NCBI RefSeq assembly: GCF_932526225.1
Contig: NC_064042.1
Coordinates: forward strand, 1,969,001 to 2,029,000
Reading direction: 5' to 3'
From: Nematostella vectensis
Lineage: Eukaryota > Cnidaria > Anthozoa > Actiniaria > Edwardsiidae
DNA: 60,000 nucleotides
Each line of letters opens with the position of its first letter. Position 1 is the stretch's first letter. The notes beneath the pieces were generated by a model. That model was not told where the DNA came from and ran no database searches. It saw nothing but the letters and a program-made list of their open reading frames with translations. The translations under genes were made by a program, and so were the position numbers. This document shows positions 37,563 through 45,637 of this stretch, piece after piece.

Positions 37563-38134
37563 TTAGGGCGTTATCATACATTCAATTTACCTTCTTTTTT
37601 CGGTGGGTCCTTCTTTATAGGATAAGGTTTGCCTGTCAAGAAAATGTAAACCTTTTGAAACGTACTATATACAGCAATCTAAAGCAGACGCGTACACCTT
37701 GGTGTCCTAAAAAGTGGGTCATTTTTTATTAAGGAATCTTCAAATACTATGCTTTTTCCATATGGTGCCTATGACTGCGCAACCCCACGTAATAAGCAAG
37801 TACCAGTCTGGTTTTCGCGCCCTTCATTCAACCGCAACAGCCTTCTTGAGGCCACGGATACTTGGGCATAAAACGTTGTCAAAGGCAAAATTAAAGCTGT
37901 CACCAAAACTGAATTTAGGCTGATTGGAACAAGACAAAAATGTCAAATCTCCATCATCCCAAGCCCGAAATCAATGGTACACATATTGACAAGGTAACCT
38001 GTACTAAATTGCTAGGAGTACTCATTGATAAAAATTTAAGCAATGGTGTGATCATGTTGACAAAATTACTAAAAAAAATCGCGTCTGGAATTGGGGCTAT
38101 CAAACGGCAGACTCGTACCCAGTCGCCAAAATGA
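37563..38134 (+). mobile_element. internally deleted LINE remnant
   Basis: NKYQSGFRALHSTATAFL, a reverse-transcriptase finger motif of CR1/Jockey-type LINEs, is encoded at about 37790-37850. Only ~100 bp later the sequence reads KTEFRLIGTRQ, then CTKLLGVLIDKNLS and KKIASGIGAIKR (37940-38134), which belong to the thumb/C-terminal part. The catalytic palm with its YADD motif is absent, so this is an internal-deletion derivative. The first 220 bp (37563-37782) recur at 59781-60000. Confidence 0.75.
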
Positions 38135-38355
38135 GAAGAAAATAAGAAGGAATAAGGAAAACATAATTAATGCGCGGGTTGCCTGTGGCGATTAATTAGG
38201 TGCGCTCTGCCGTGTGGGTAAAATACTATACTTGGCAACCATAGTATAGAATTTTTAACCATACGATGACAACGATCTTTTCTCTTAGATTACCTGGATG
38301 TGAAATATATTTATCTTAGATTGTCCTGGATATGACATATAATCTGATATAATCT

Positions 38356-38390
38356 GAGTTTACGATATCGTTTAACGATATCGTAAACTC
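38356..38390. repeat. perfect 15-bp hairpin
   Basis: GAGTTTACGATATCG (38356-38370), loop TTTAA, and CGATATCGTAAACTC (38376-38390) pair without mismatch. Not followed by an obvious T-run. Confidence 0.9.
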
Positions 38391-38514
38391 ATCAATAAAA
38401 AAATTTGTTTTATTTCTATTTATAGAACAGGGTGCAGCAGATCGAAATATATTTTTTCAAGATTTAACACCAATAGTTGCACATCGTAGCGAAGGGTTAG
38501 TCTAGAACACCTAC

Positions 38515-38653
38515 CCTCACGAATGTTGGCGTAGATGGCGGTCCTGTCTTTCTTCTCTCGTTCCGGGTACATGACCTTGGTCGCGTTGTTTAAGTCACAC
38601 TTCTTATTTACCTTCCAGTAGTTGACGCTGAGACACTTCTCATCTTCATCACA
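38515..38653 (-). CDS. PAN/apple-like domain exon (partial gene)
   Basis: The minus strand between an acceptor (CTCAAG/TGTGATG, 38653) and a donor (GTGAGG/GTAGGT, 38515) encodes CDEDEKCLSVNYWKVNKKCD, LNNATKVMYPE and DRTAIYANIREG. The Cys spacing and the CLSVNY...C-LNNAT pattern are typical of PAN/apple modules in cnidarian secreted or membrane proteins, often joined to fibrinogen-C domains. It lies upstream, on the same strand, of the broken fibrinogen-C exon at 35345-33655, so both may be remains of one PAN-fibrinogen gene. The left splice choice is not certain. Confidence 0.65.
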
Positions 38654-39159
38654 CTTGAGAAATGGTGGGAAATTAACGCGATTACCTCCTGATATCAGTA
38701 GTAATTTATTTTTTAACTTTGCCGTATTAATTCACAAATTTTTTTAGCAGCATGAGCAAGGAATTTTGATGATTTCATGTTTTTATTCAAAAGGGACTAA
38801 CTTTTGAATACTTTACGAACTTTTGAATGATATGTTGCGAAAAAGCCTAAGATGTTAATACGCATTAACTTACACAGCTAATTGCAATATTATAATAGTT
38901 GATAACAGATTATAGTTTAGGATGTCGCTAAAGAAATAATGCACAGTGATATGAATATGCGTATTAATTAGATCCATCCCCATAGCTTTTGTTTTCATTC
39001 ATAATGAAATTACTGTTTTTGTTTTCCACAACATTCTAACCCTATAACAGAACCATCTCACAATCTCGCCAATCTCTCAACTACGGAGCCCTAGAAGGGC
39101 CATGTGATGGTGCGCATTTTTTAGCAGGCTCGCGTTTATATTTTAATGGGTCGTGTTCA

Positions 39160-39280
39160 AGTTTCTCTTTGTTTCGATTTTCTACGGATCGACTTTTCAC
39201 GAGTCGACTTTGTACGGATCGACTTTGTACGGATCGACTTTTCACGGACGAACTTTCTACGGATCGACTTTCTCGAGTCT
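39160..39280. repeat. 15-bp minisatellite
   Basis: About seven units of TACGGATCGACTTTG or variants (CACGAGTCGACTTTG). The rest of 38660-39420 has no feature I can support. Confidence 0.8.
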
Positions 39281-39423
39281 TGCCACTGACCCACTAACCC
39301 CGGCCGAACCTGCCTGTCGAACAAGATCCCCTTACAACCAATTTATGTTTTACCAACAGCCTTTGCCACATTGCTCTATAATAAACAATACTTCCACTGC
39401 CTTGTAGCTCATGCACTATAGCA

Positions 39424-39665
39424 TATAGTCAGCTGCCAGCTGCAAGTTGTCCCAGATGCTACAAGCTCATCGGATGTGTGCCTTGCATGGAACAGTGGGG
39501 AGAAGCTTCTAGTAATGGATCTAGATGTCCGTTTTGTAGAACAAGAAGAAAGTACTGCATAGCACCAGTGGTGTGTGGCCTCGCGGGTCAGCCCATATTC
39601 CTCCCCCAATGGGAGATGAAGATGAGGAAGAAGAAAGTGATGATGACCTTAGGCCTATTCTGTAA
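39424..39665 (+). pseudogene. RING-like zinc-finger exon fragment with a frameshift
   Basis: After a possible acceptor near 39428 the frame reads SCPRCYKLIGCVPCMEQWGE and RCPFCRTRRKY, a Cys-pair order like a RING/U-box-type finger. About 40 residues later the meaningful frame appears to change near 39590. A second frame then reads IPPPMGDEDEEEESDDDLRP and stops at 39665. Whether this is a decayed last exon or contains a sequencing error cannot be told here. Confidence 0.4.
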
Positions 39666-40059
39666 CATTTCACCATTCTTCTCCAAACGTTCGTTTTGCC
39701 CTTGATGATGATACATAATACAATAATACATATTCTTGGACGATTGTGTCCACCTGTGGAGCAGTCATTCATTTGATACCTCGATTCTCGCAGAATAGCC
39801 TAATATTCCTCTTCGAAAAGCCTCGACTAACTTCTGGAAATGTTTCAGTCAGTAATTGCTTATTTCTTCGTAACACTTATTTTGTTTAACCAGGTTTTCC
39901 ATCGCTTCTTGATTCTCGTTCAAGTATTCCGCCATATTTTTTTTTTCAAGAAAAAAGGCGGGAATCAGTACACCGCAAAGGGTGATGGTTATACTATGTA
40001 GCCCGCCTGTGATTGGAGGAAATGAATATAAGCTTGAAATAAACAAACCTTGTTCGTTG

Positions 40060-40592
40060 AATTGCCAGAAATTGACTTAATGTCTAATTTAAAATGGTAT
40101 AGGAATATACAAAATGGCTGTATCCAAATGTGAAATGGAAGAGGCAGGAAATATCAATTTTAAAATGAAAATTGACAGTATTGGAAAAAGCATAGGGATT
40201 TTTCTATTTCAAAGTCAAAATGACAAGATTAAATTTAGAAATAACCTTTTTTCGTCAACAAAAATGAATTAAATGCCAAAAGTAGAATTGCCGGAAATTC
40301 GCCCTGACTTATTTTTTGTTGAAGAAAATAAACAGAAATATCAAATAATGGTAGGTATATTCAAAATGGCTACATCCAAATGTGAAATTGAAGTAGTTTT
40401 AAATTTCTAATTTTCAATTAAATAAAGGTAGGAAGTATCAATTTTAAAATGAAAATTGACAATATCGAAAAAGCATAGGAAACTTTCTAATTCAAAGTCA
40501 AAATGACAAGTTGAAATTTAGAAATAACCTTTTTTGGTCAACAAAAAATGAAATAATTCCCAAAAGTAGAATTGCCGGAAATTCTCACTGAT
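40060..40592. repeat. AT-rich ~230-285-bp direct duplications flanking the Polinton-like element
   Basis: Copies marked by AATTGCC(G/A)GAAATT at about 40062, 40287 and 40571 share long stretches such as TGAAAATTGACA and CAAAGTCAAAATGACAAG. The last copy ends at the element's target site. The stretch 39666-40060 before it shows nothing firm apart from a short minus-strand frame (MAEYLNENQEAMENL at about 39936) of unknown meaning. Confidence 0.65.
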
Positions 40593-40598
40593 TTACAA
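40593..40598. other. left target-site duplication TTACAA
   Basis: Identical to 47522-47527, immediately outside the G6 and C7 ends of the element. Confidence 0.85.
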
Positions 40599-41306
40599 GG
40601 GGGGCTTTCATAGACGCAGATCAAGGATCCGAGTCCCCCAGCCCCGTTTCGAGGCTGGGAGGCGCGCCACGCCCCGCCGAGCCCCCAAGCCCCGTTTCGA
40701 GGCTGGGAGGCGCGCCACGCCACGCCCCGCCGAGCCTGCCAGCCCCGTTTCAAGGCTGGGGGGCGTGCCACGCCCCGCCGAGCCCCACAGCCCCGTTTCA
40801 AGGCTGGGGGGCGTGCCACGCCCCGCCGAGCCCCCCAGCCCCGTCTCAAGGCTGGGAGGCGTGCCGCGCCCCGCCGAGCCCCCCATCCCCGTTTCAAGCT
40901 CACATCAAGCAGATCAAGGATCGCGTAGATAAACAACTGCCAATTGTTAATCTACGTCGGGCGGGGTTCGCGTAGAAAAGGAATTAGCAATTGTTAATCT
41001 TTCGTCGGTCGGGTTTCTGGTAGATAAACAATTAGCAATTGTTAATCTACGGCGGGACTGGGGCCACATGTACATGTATAGAAACGAGAGGGACCCGTGC
41101 CGCGCCCCGCCGCGTCCCCCCAGCCCGTTCCCCACGGCCGGGCGGGGTCCGGGTCGACGGTCATGCTGCGTATACACGAAGCGCCGGGGGTCGGGCAGGG
41201 GCTTGCGCGCGCGCATAGAAATGGGGGTGACCCGCGCGGCTTCGCGCGGTAGCATGTGGGAAACTTGCAATTAAACCCCCGTCTGTCCTGTAGTATACCG
41301 AGCATT
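40599..41306. repeat. left terminal inverted repeat with six 48-bp GC-rich units
   Basis: It matches the inverted right end (47011-47521) at both extremities: TTCATAGACGC...GATCAA outside and TAGTATACCGAGCATT inside. Six 48-bp units marked by AGCCCCGTTTC start near 40640, 40688, 40741, 40789, 40837 and 40885. About 183 bp (40942-41124) have no counterpart in the right repeat. Confidence 0.88.
40925..41050. repeat. three AT-rich palindromes unique to the left TIR
   Basis: Hairpin-forming motifs of the form GTAGATAAACAATT...AATTGTTAATCTAC occur at 40925-40955, about 40971-41003 (degenerate) and 41020-41050, ~48 bp apart, within otherwise GC-rich sequence. Candidate protein-binding or replication sites; function unknown. 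Confidence 0.75.
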
Positions 41307-41322
41307 GGGTTGGGCCGCCACC

Positions 41323-41616
41323 CTACGGAGCGCGGAATGACCGTTTTTCGGCCGTAAATTCAAAGCCGTTGGCGTAGCGTTTAAACCTGAGCTTTACTCG
41401 AACACCTCGCTCCTCGCTAATTTCTCGCAGTCTCTTTTTCATCTTTTCGCGTGTCTCCAGGGAGGGCTCTTTCTTGCTTTTTTTCTCACGCGATGCGAGG
41501 CCGTGTCGAGCTCTGATAGCGGCCTTGAGCGCGTAGTATCTCTCTTGTTCCCGAAGTATTAGCCGAAACTCTTCGTCTGAGATATGCCCGTCTTGCAGAG
41601 GGGTATATGGCACCAC
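41323..41616 (-). CDS. small charged element protein (97 codons)
   Basis: The minus-strand frame encodes LQDGHISDEEFRLILREQER, then YYALKAAIRARHG and a Lys/Arg/Glu-rich end. It looks helical and basic. It has no ATG: the open frame begins with GTG codons, while an ATG at about 41634 lies in another frame, so a 5' frameshift is likely. It ends 17 bp inside the left TIR. I know of similar short ISDEEF-type proteins in cnidarian Polinton-like elements but cannot verify this here. Confidence 0.55.
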   Translation of the reverse strand: MVPYTPLQDGHISDEEFRLILREQERYYALKAAIRARHGLASREKKSKKEPSLETREKMKKRLREISEERGVRVKLRFKRYANGFEFTAEKRSFRAP

Positions 41617-41654
41617 CGCTAACGTCGCTGTTTGCCATGTCTGTTACGTCGGAG

Positions 41655-42312
41655 CTAGGTTAGCTCTAATACAAGGCGAACAGGCTTGCCCTTAAAGTCC
41701 ACCCGTCTACCGCAGTCATCCCTTACCCATATTTGGATACTCGAGACGAACTCAGAGGAAGCTGCTGCGACGCAAACGGGGATGTCGGGTCCATAAACGA
41801 CTTTCTCGTGCGGTCTCTCGTGGGTTTCTAGGCAAGCGAGAACGTTTGAAGGCCCACTTAAGGAGAGGCATTGCGTGCGATCTACGATATCGCAGCAGAT
41901 GTAGAGGGCCTATATTTTCGGCAAAGCCACCTTAAGTGGGGGTCCCCCCAAGGGCAGTGCGAGGCCCCGCTCCCCCAACTGATTGCCTTTAGCCTCTAGG
42001 CCAAACAGTGCGCATAGCTCGGCATTCAGGAACGCAACGCCACTGGACATAAGCGCGATCTTCCGCGGTCAGAATCTTGCTTTCAGCGCGGTTGATCGTT
42101 TCCACGATGGACTCGGCCTAATGGTGCCCGGCTGGCAGAGTAGCGATGGGCGGGAGGGCGGCTATAGTCGTTATCTGATGCTCCCGCTCGAGATTATACC
42201 AGTTGTTAAACAGCGAGCACTGCCGGAGCGCCACAAAGCGTGGGCGCCTTATCGGCCGCTCGAAGAAGAGCGTCTGCTCGCCTTTGGTGAGCACAATATG
42301 TAGGACTACCAT
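41655..42312 (-). pseudogene. decayed element structural-type gene
   Basis: The minus strand starts MVVLHIVLTKGEQTLFFERP and IRRPRFVALRQCSLFNNWYN (ATG at 42312). It meets a stop after LPAGHH at 42118 and continues in other frames. The C-terminal part is readable as SSIQIWVRDDCGRRVDFKGK and PVRLVLELT, with a stop at 41655. Start and end have the look of one ~220-residue protein with several internal frame breaks. The family, a recurrent product of cnidarian Polinton-like elements that I suspect is virion-associated, is inferred from memory of its pattern, not proven. Confidence 0.6.
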
Positions 42313-42354
42313 TGTGTTGAACACAGCCTGCCTTCGTGTTTAATAGGACTGAGC

Positions 42355-43251
42355 ATGGATTGGGAAGGCTGGCGGATGCTGAACGGGGAGGCGAAAGGGG
42401 CGGGGAAGACGAAAAAGGCGGCAACTGCGGCGGGAGCCTCTATAGCCGAACATATCAAACACGCTATAGCCGAACAAGTCAAACACGCAAAACCCGGTTT
42501 CCCTAGATCTCTGACCCACGGGCAAAAGCTGCTATACGCCGTGCCCGCGACCCCTGTGGAGGGCACGGCCTCAGACATCACCCCACTACTCACGCAGCTA
42601 GAGATACAAGTGGCTGAGGACAAATCATTCACGACTAGGGTCCAAGACATATTCAAAGAGACAGTAGTCACGCACAAGTCCGCCAAGGAGTCTCGCCGGT
42701 GGCTATCGGAGCCTTCCTATGGGTACTGGCCACAGCAACTCAACTTTGCGGTCTGGTGCGCAACTGCCGGATGCGGGGTGTCCCTAACCGACCCCGCTTT
42801 CGCCACGCTCCCCTCTGTCATCAGGGGATTTCTAAGGTTTCACGTCTACTTTACCACGCGGAGGATACTCTACGAGCTCGGCGCCCCCCTGCCTGGCGAC
42901 AGCCCGTTCACGCAAAAAGGTAACCCCTACAAGAAAGCCGCTTACGAGCGTCTATGTATAGAGTTCGGTTTGCCGCGTAAGCCGGACTTCCGATGGAAAG
43001 GCGGGCGGAACCACGGGCTAGGCGATGTGTTTGTGTTCTACCCGGGGGAGAGGTATCGCGACGTGCACGTGATCCGTGGCTACGACACGGCGGCGGAGGA
43101 GTACCCGAGCCACCTCAATTTGTTTAGCGACGAAGGTAGGACGTACAATAGTGGAAAGCAGGTGGGTTTCATACGTAACGACGACCACGGGGGCGTGCAA
43201 CATAGCTGGTTTGCGCCCCCCAAAGGTGAGGGGCTGACAAAAGCCACGTGA
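42355..43251 (+). CDS. conserved Polinton-like element protein, 298 aa, unknown function
   Basis: An intact frame begins with ATG at 42355. After an Ala/Lys-rich start it holds a compact domain: SYGYWPQQLNFAVWCATAGC, FLRFHVYFTTRRILYELG, ALPGD-like PLPGDSPFTQ, YERLCIEFGLPRKPDFRWKG and NHGLGDVFVF. It is transcribed divergently from the decayed gene ending at 42312, with only 42 bp between the two ATGs, so the two probably shared a promoter. The next gene starts 17 bp after its stop. A virion or accessory role is plausible from position; none is demonstrated. Confidence 0.7.
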   Translation: MDWEGWRMLNGEAKGAGKTKKAATAAGASIAEHIKHAIAEQVKHAKPGFPRSLTHGQKLLYAVPATPVEGTASDITPLLTQLEIQVAEDKSFTTRVQDIFKETVVTHKSAKESRRWLSEPSYGYWPQQLNFAVWCATAGCGVSLTDPAFATLPSVIRGFLRFHVYFTTRRILYELGAPLPGDSPFTQKGNPYKKAAYERLCIEFGLPRKPDFRWKGGRNHGLGDVFVFYPGERYRDVHVIRGYDTAAEEYPSHLNLFSDEGRTYNSGKQVGFIRNDDHGGVQHSWFAPPKGEGLTKAT

Positions 43252-43267
43252 CTTCGTACTACTAGGA

Positions 43268-44222
43268 ATGTCAGTCAGCGATCAACTTGACCCCCAACGA
43301 ACACCCAGAACTCCTCTGGGGTTGAAAGCCGAAAGAACTGTTCACTGGGTCACTCTCAACCCGTCGACGGCCTCCCCCCCCCCCCCCCCCCCCCGAGACA
43401 CTATATGTGGCGGTCCCAAAGCTATCAGAAGGCGTCACGCTCGTGCCTGGCTCCTTGAGGGTCGGTTTCGATCTCTCCATCTCAGGCCAAGCAAATAATA
43501 CCGTCGTGAACAACGTCGGCCGAAATCTCGTAAGCCGCTTGAAAATCACGTTTGCAGGAAAAACGCTCCAGGACACCAAACGCTACGATGTCTTCAAGAC
43601 ATATGAGGAGCTTTACCTGTCCAAGGTCGAGAGAGAGGACCGCCTGGAGCAGGGCATACAGTCAAACATGCTCAAGCTTCGCTCCAAGGCTGGCGATAAA
43701 GCGACTAGTAACGCCAAGGAGAACGCTCTAAACGCCGCCCACGGGGCGAAGTACACCATCCCGCTAGACCATTCTCTGCTGACGGACCACGGCGTACTGT
43801 ACCCAAGGGCGCTCTCCGAGGCGCTGCTCCTCGAGATCACGCTCGCAACGGTTGACCAGGTAGTAGTCGAAAGGGATGCTACCAAATTATCCTACGGCAT
43901 CAAAAATCTAGAGCTGGAATACGAAAGCCTGAGGGACGACAACCTCGCCCGGTCTGCAGCCGCCGCCTACCAAAACGGTACAACGTTCTTCTACGAGCAA
44001 GTTAACCTCCACAAGACCTTTGTGATTAGCAAAGGGACGGACAGCATAAACAACGAGAGTGTCAACCTGCTGCGAAGGTCTATGAGTGGTCTGTTGCTCC
44101 TCTTTGTGGAGCCACACACGGCAGGGGCTCGCGACTCTGAGAAGTTCGTGTACCTTGACATCAAGAGCGTTCGCGTTACAATCGACGGTATGCCAAACAA
44201 GGCGGGAAGACCCGATTCATAG
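43268..44222 (+). pseudogene. capsid-like gene, frameshifted at a C21 tract and 3' truncated
   Basis: ATG at 43268 opens a frame reading MSVSDQLDPQRTPRTPLG and VTLNPSTASP. A run of 21 C (43374-43394) then throws it out of frame; the matching frame continues from about 43395 with LYVAVPKLSEGVTLVPG. NVGRNLVSRLKITFAGKTLQ and YDVFKTYEELYLSK follow, a beta-rich pattern like the N-terminal part of double-jelly-roll major capsid proteins. It ends abruptly at VRVTIDGMPNK with a stop at 44220-44222, where ATPase sequence begins, so the C-terminal part appears deleted. The capsid assignment is inference. Confidence 0.6.
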
Positions 44223-44758
44223 TGGACCGGCTGCGCGGCCCTTTCCGGGGCAAGTTTGACTACATCGTACTCGTGTGCCCTACCTTTGTCTACAACAAAA
44301 CATACGACGGCTTGGGCGAGGGCGACAATCGTCTGTTTGTCGTCACACCTGAGGCGGGTCAGATCGACATACTGCTGAGGTTTGCATCCGCCGTCTTCGA
44401 AGGCACTAATACGCTAATCATACTCGACGATTGTGCGGCCTCGAAAGACGTAAAGAGGCGCTCTGACCAGCTTGTCAAATTGGCGTTCAGCGCGCGCCAC
44501 GTGGGTATTAGCGTGTGGGTGATCACGCAGCAGCTCACTAGCATCACGAAGCCGTTCCGTGAGAACATCGCGGCCTTGGTGGTCTTCTTCTTCCTCGTAG
44601 CCGGTATCGGCTGGGTTAGGTGCAAGGTCTTGCGCGAAGACTTCACCAAAGACCCCTCCGCGAACGCCATGAACTACGCAAAGATGACTTCCGCCGTTGC
44701 AGGTGCTGTCGCTTTGAAGGGTTACCTTGAGGACCAGAAGATCCTGTCCATGTATTAG
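44189..44758 (+). pseudogene. packaging-ATPase-like gene, truncated at the P-loop and apparently fused
   Basis: The open frame has no ATG. It starts inside the nucleotide-binding loop (GGKTRFIVDRLRGPF, GGKT at 44201-44212). It retains a Walker B-like LIILDDCAAS and the ITQQLTSITKPFRENIAALV stretch typical of FtsK/HerA-A32 genome-packaging ATPases. The first half of the Walker A motif is missing and the frame abuts the capsid-like gene, marking a deletion joint. The last ~50 residues (VLREDFTKDPSANAMNYAKM, GYLEDQKILSMY) do not look like the ATPase family and may be a second small gene fused by another deletion. Confidence 0.65.
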
Positions 44759-44814
44759 ACTCGTGTCCACGTACACAGTGTGCGCACGTGAAACGTACAC
44801 ACACACACTACTCG

Positions 44815-45240
44815 ATGGCCTCCATCGCAATTTTGGTTGGTGGCGCCGTCCTAAATGCGACTGCATTCGTTGGTGGCAACTACCTCGCAAAGTTCCTGTC
44901 GAACGATGAGAGCCCTACCTTAGCTGAAAAGGAGAGGCACGACAAGGCCCTCGAGAAATACCAACGAGACTATGGACGCTACCAACAGCGGCGACAAAAA
45001 ATCCTCGATTGGCAAGCGCAAAGTCGCGAGAGAGGGGCCCTCGCAAAGCAAAACTTCACCTACACCGACTACGCGCTCAAACTCTACAACCAGACCCGAC
45101 CAGAACAATCCCTGGAGTCGATGCGGGCTCCTGAGCTGTCCGACTACTACATCCCCAGCAAAACGCAGAAAAACGCCGAGTTAGCGTACACTTGCGCCGG
45201 CGCTCTCGCCATCGGCTACACAGCCAGCCGCTTGCTGTGA
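44815..45240 (+). CDS. element protein of 141 aa with two hydrophobic ends
   Basis: ATG at 44815 is preferred to an upstream GTG. An N-terminal hydrophobic segment (ASIAILVGGAVLNATAFVGG) is followed by a charged helical middle (KERHDKALEKYQRDYGRYQQ) and KQNFTYTDYALKLYNQ. A C-terminal hydrophobic segment (YTCAGALAIGYTASRLL) closes it. This could be a small membrane or virion protein. Similar proteins accompany integrase and ATPase genes in cnidarian Polinton-like elements to my knowledge; the function is unknown. Confidence 0.6.
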   Translation: MASIAILVGGAVLNATAFVGGNYLAKFLSNDESPTLAEKERHDKALEKYQRDYGRYQQRRQKILDWQAQSRERGALAKQNFTYTDYALKLYNQTRPEQSLESMRAPELSDYYIPSKTQKNAELAYTCAGALAIGYTASRLL

Positions 45241-45360
45241 TGCAGCCCTGCTGCATCTAGGCAGCCTTTTTCCATACTGCGCGTATACGTATATGTATAA
45301 GATGATTGCAGACCAGTTGTGGAGTGCTATGCGCGAGGTATCAGCCGCTGCTAAGCGAGA

Positions 45361-45425
45361 GACACCGAAGGTGTCGTCGAGGACACCGAAGGTGTCGTCG
45401 ATGGGTGGATGACACCGAAGGTGTC
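45361..45425. repeat. triplicated 15-bp hairpin GACACCGAAGGTGTC
   Basis: Perfect stem-loops (6-bp stem, GAA loop) at 45361-45375, 45382-45396 and 45411-45425, the first two 21 bp apart. Each is followed by GTCG or GTAG. They sit between the 141-aa gene and the integrase start. Confidence 0.9.
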
Positions 45426-45637
45426 GTAGCTTTGGTGACATTGCTAACCAAAGCCTCGAGTTGTTTTGTGCGCGGGCGCACACAGGCAGGGAGTGCGTTA
45501 AGAGATTCGTCAATATCGTTCTCCGAGGGCCTACCGACCTCAGAAAGACCGCCGCGGCACTACCCGAGCAGACGGCAACCGCCTGTTGGATACTGATACA
45601 CCTGTTGCGATGTATCGCAGTACATTGCCGACACGTA

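Noticed and set aside
40538-40936. Arg/Gly/Pro-rich frames in the left TIR
   Set aside because: They are translations of the 48-bp GC-rich TIR units and appear in several frames.
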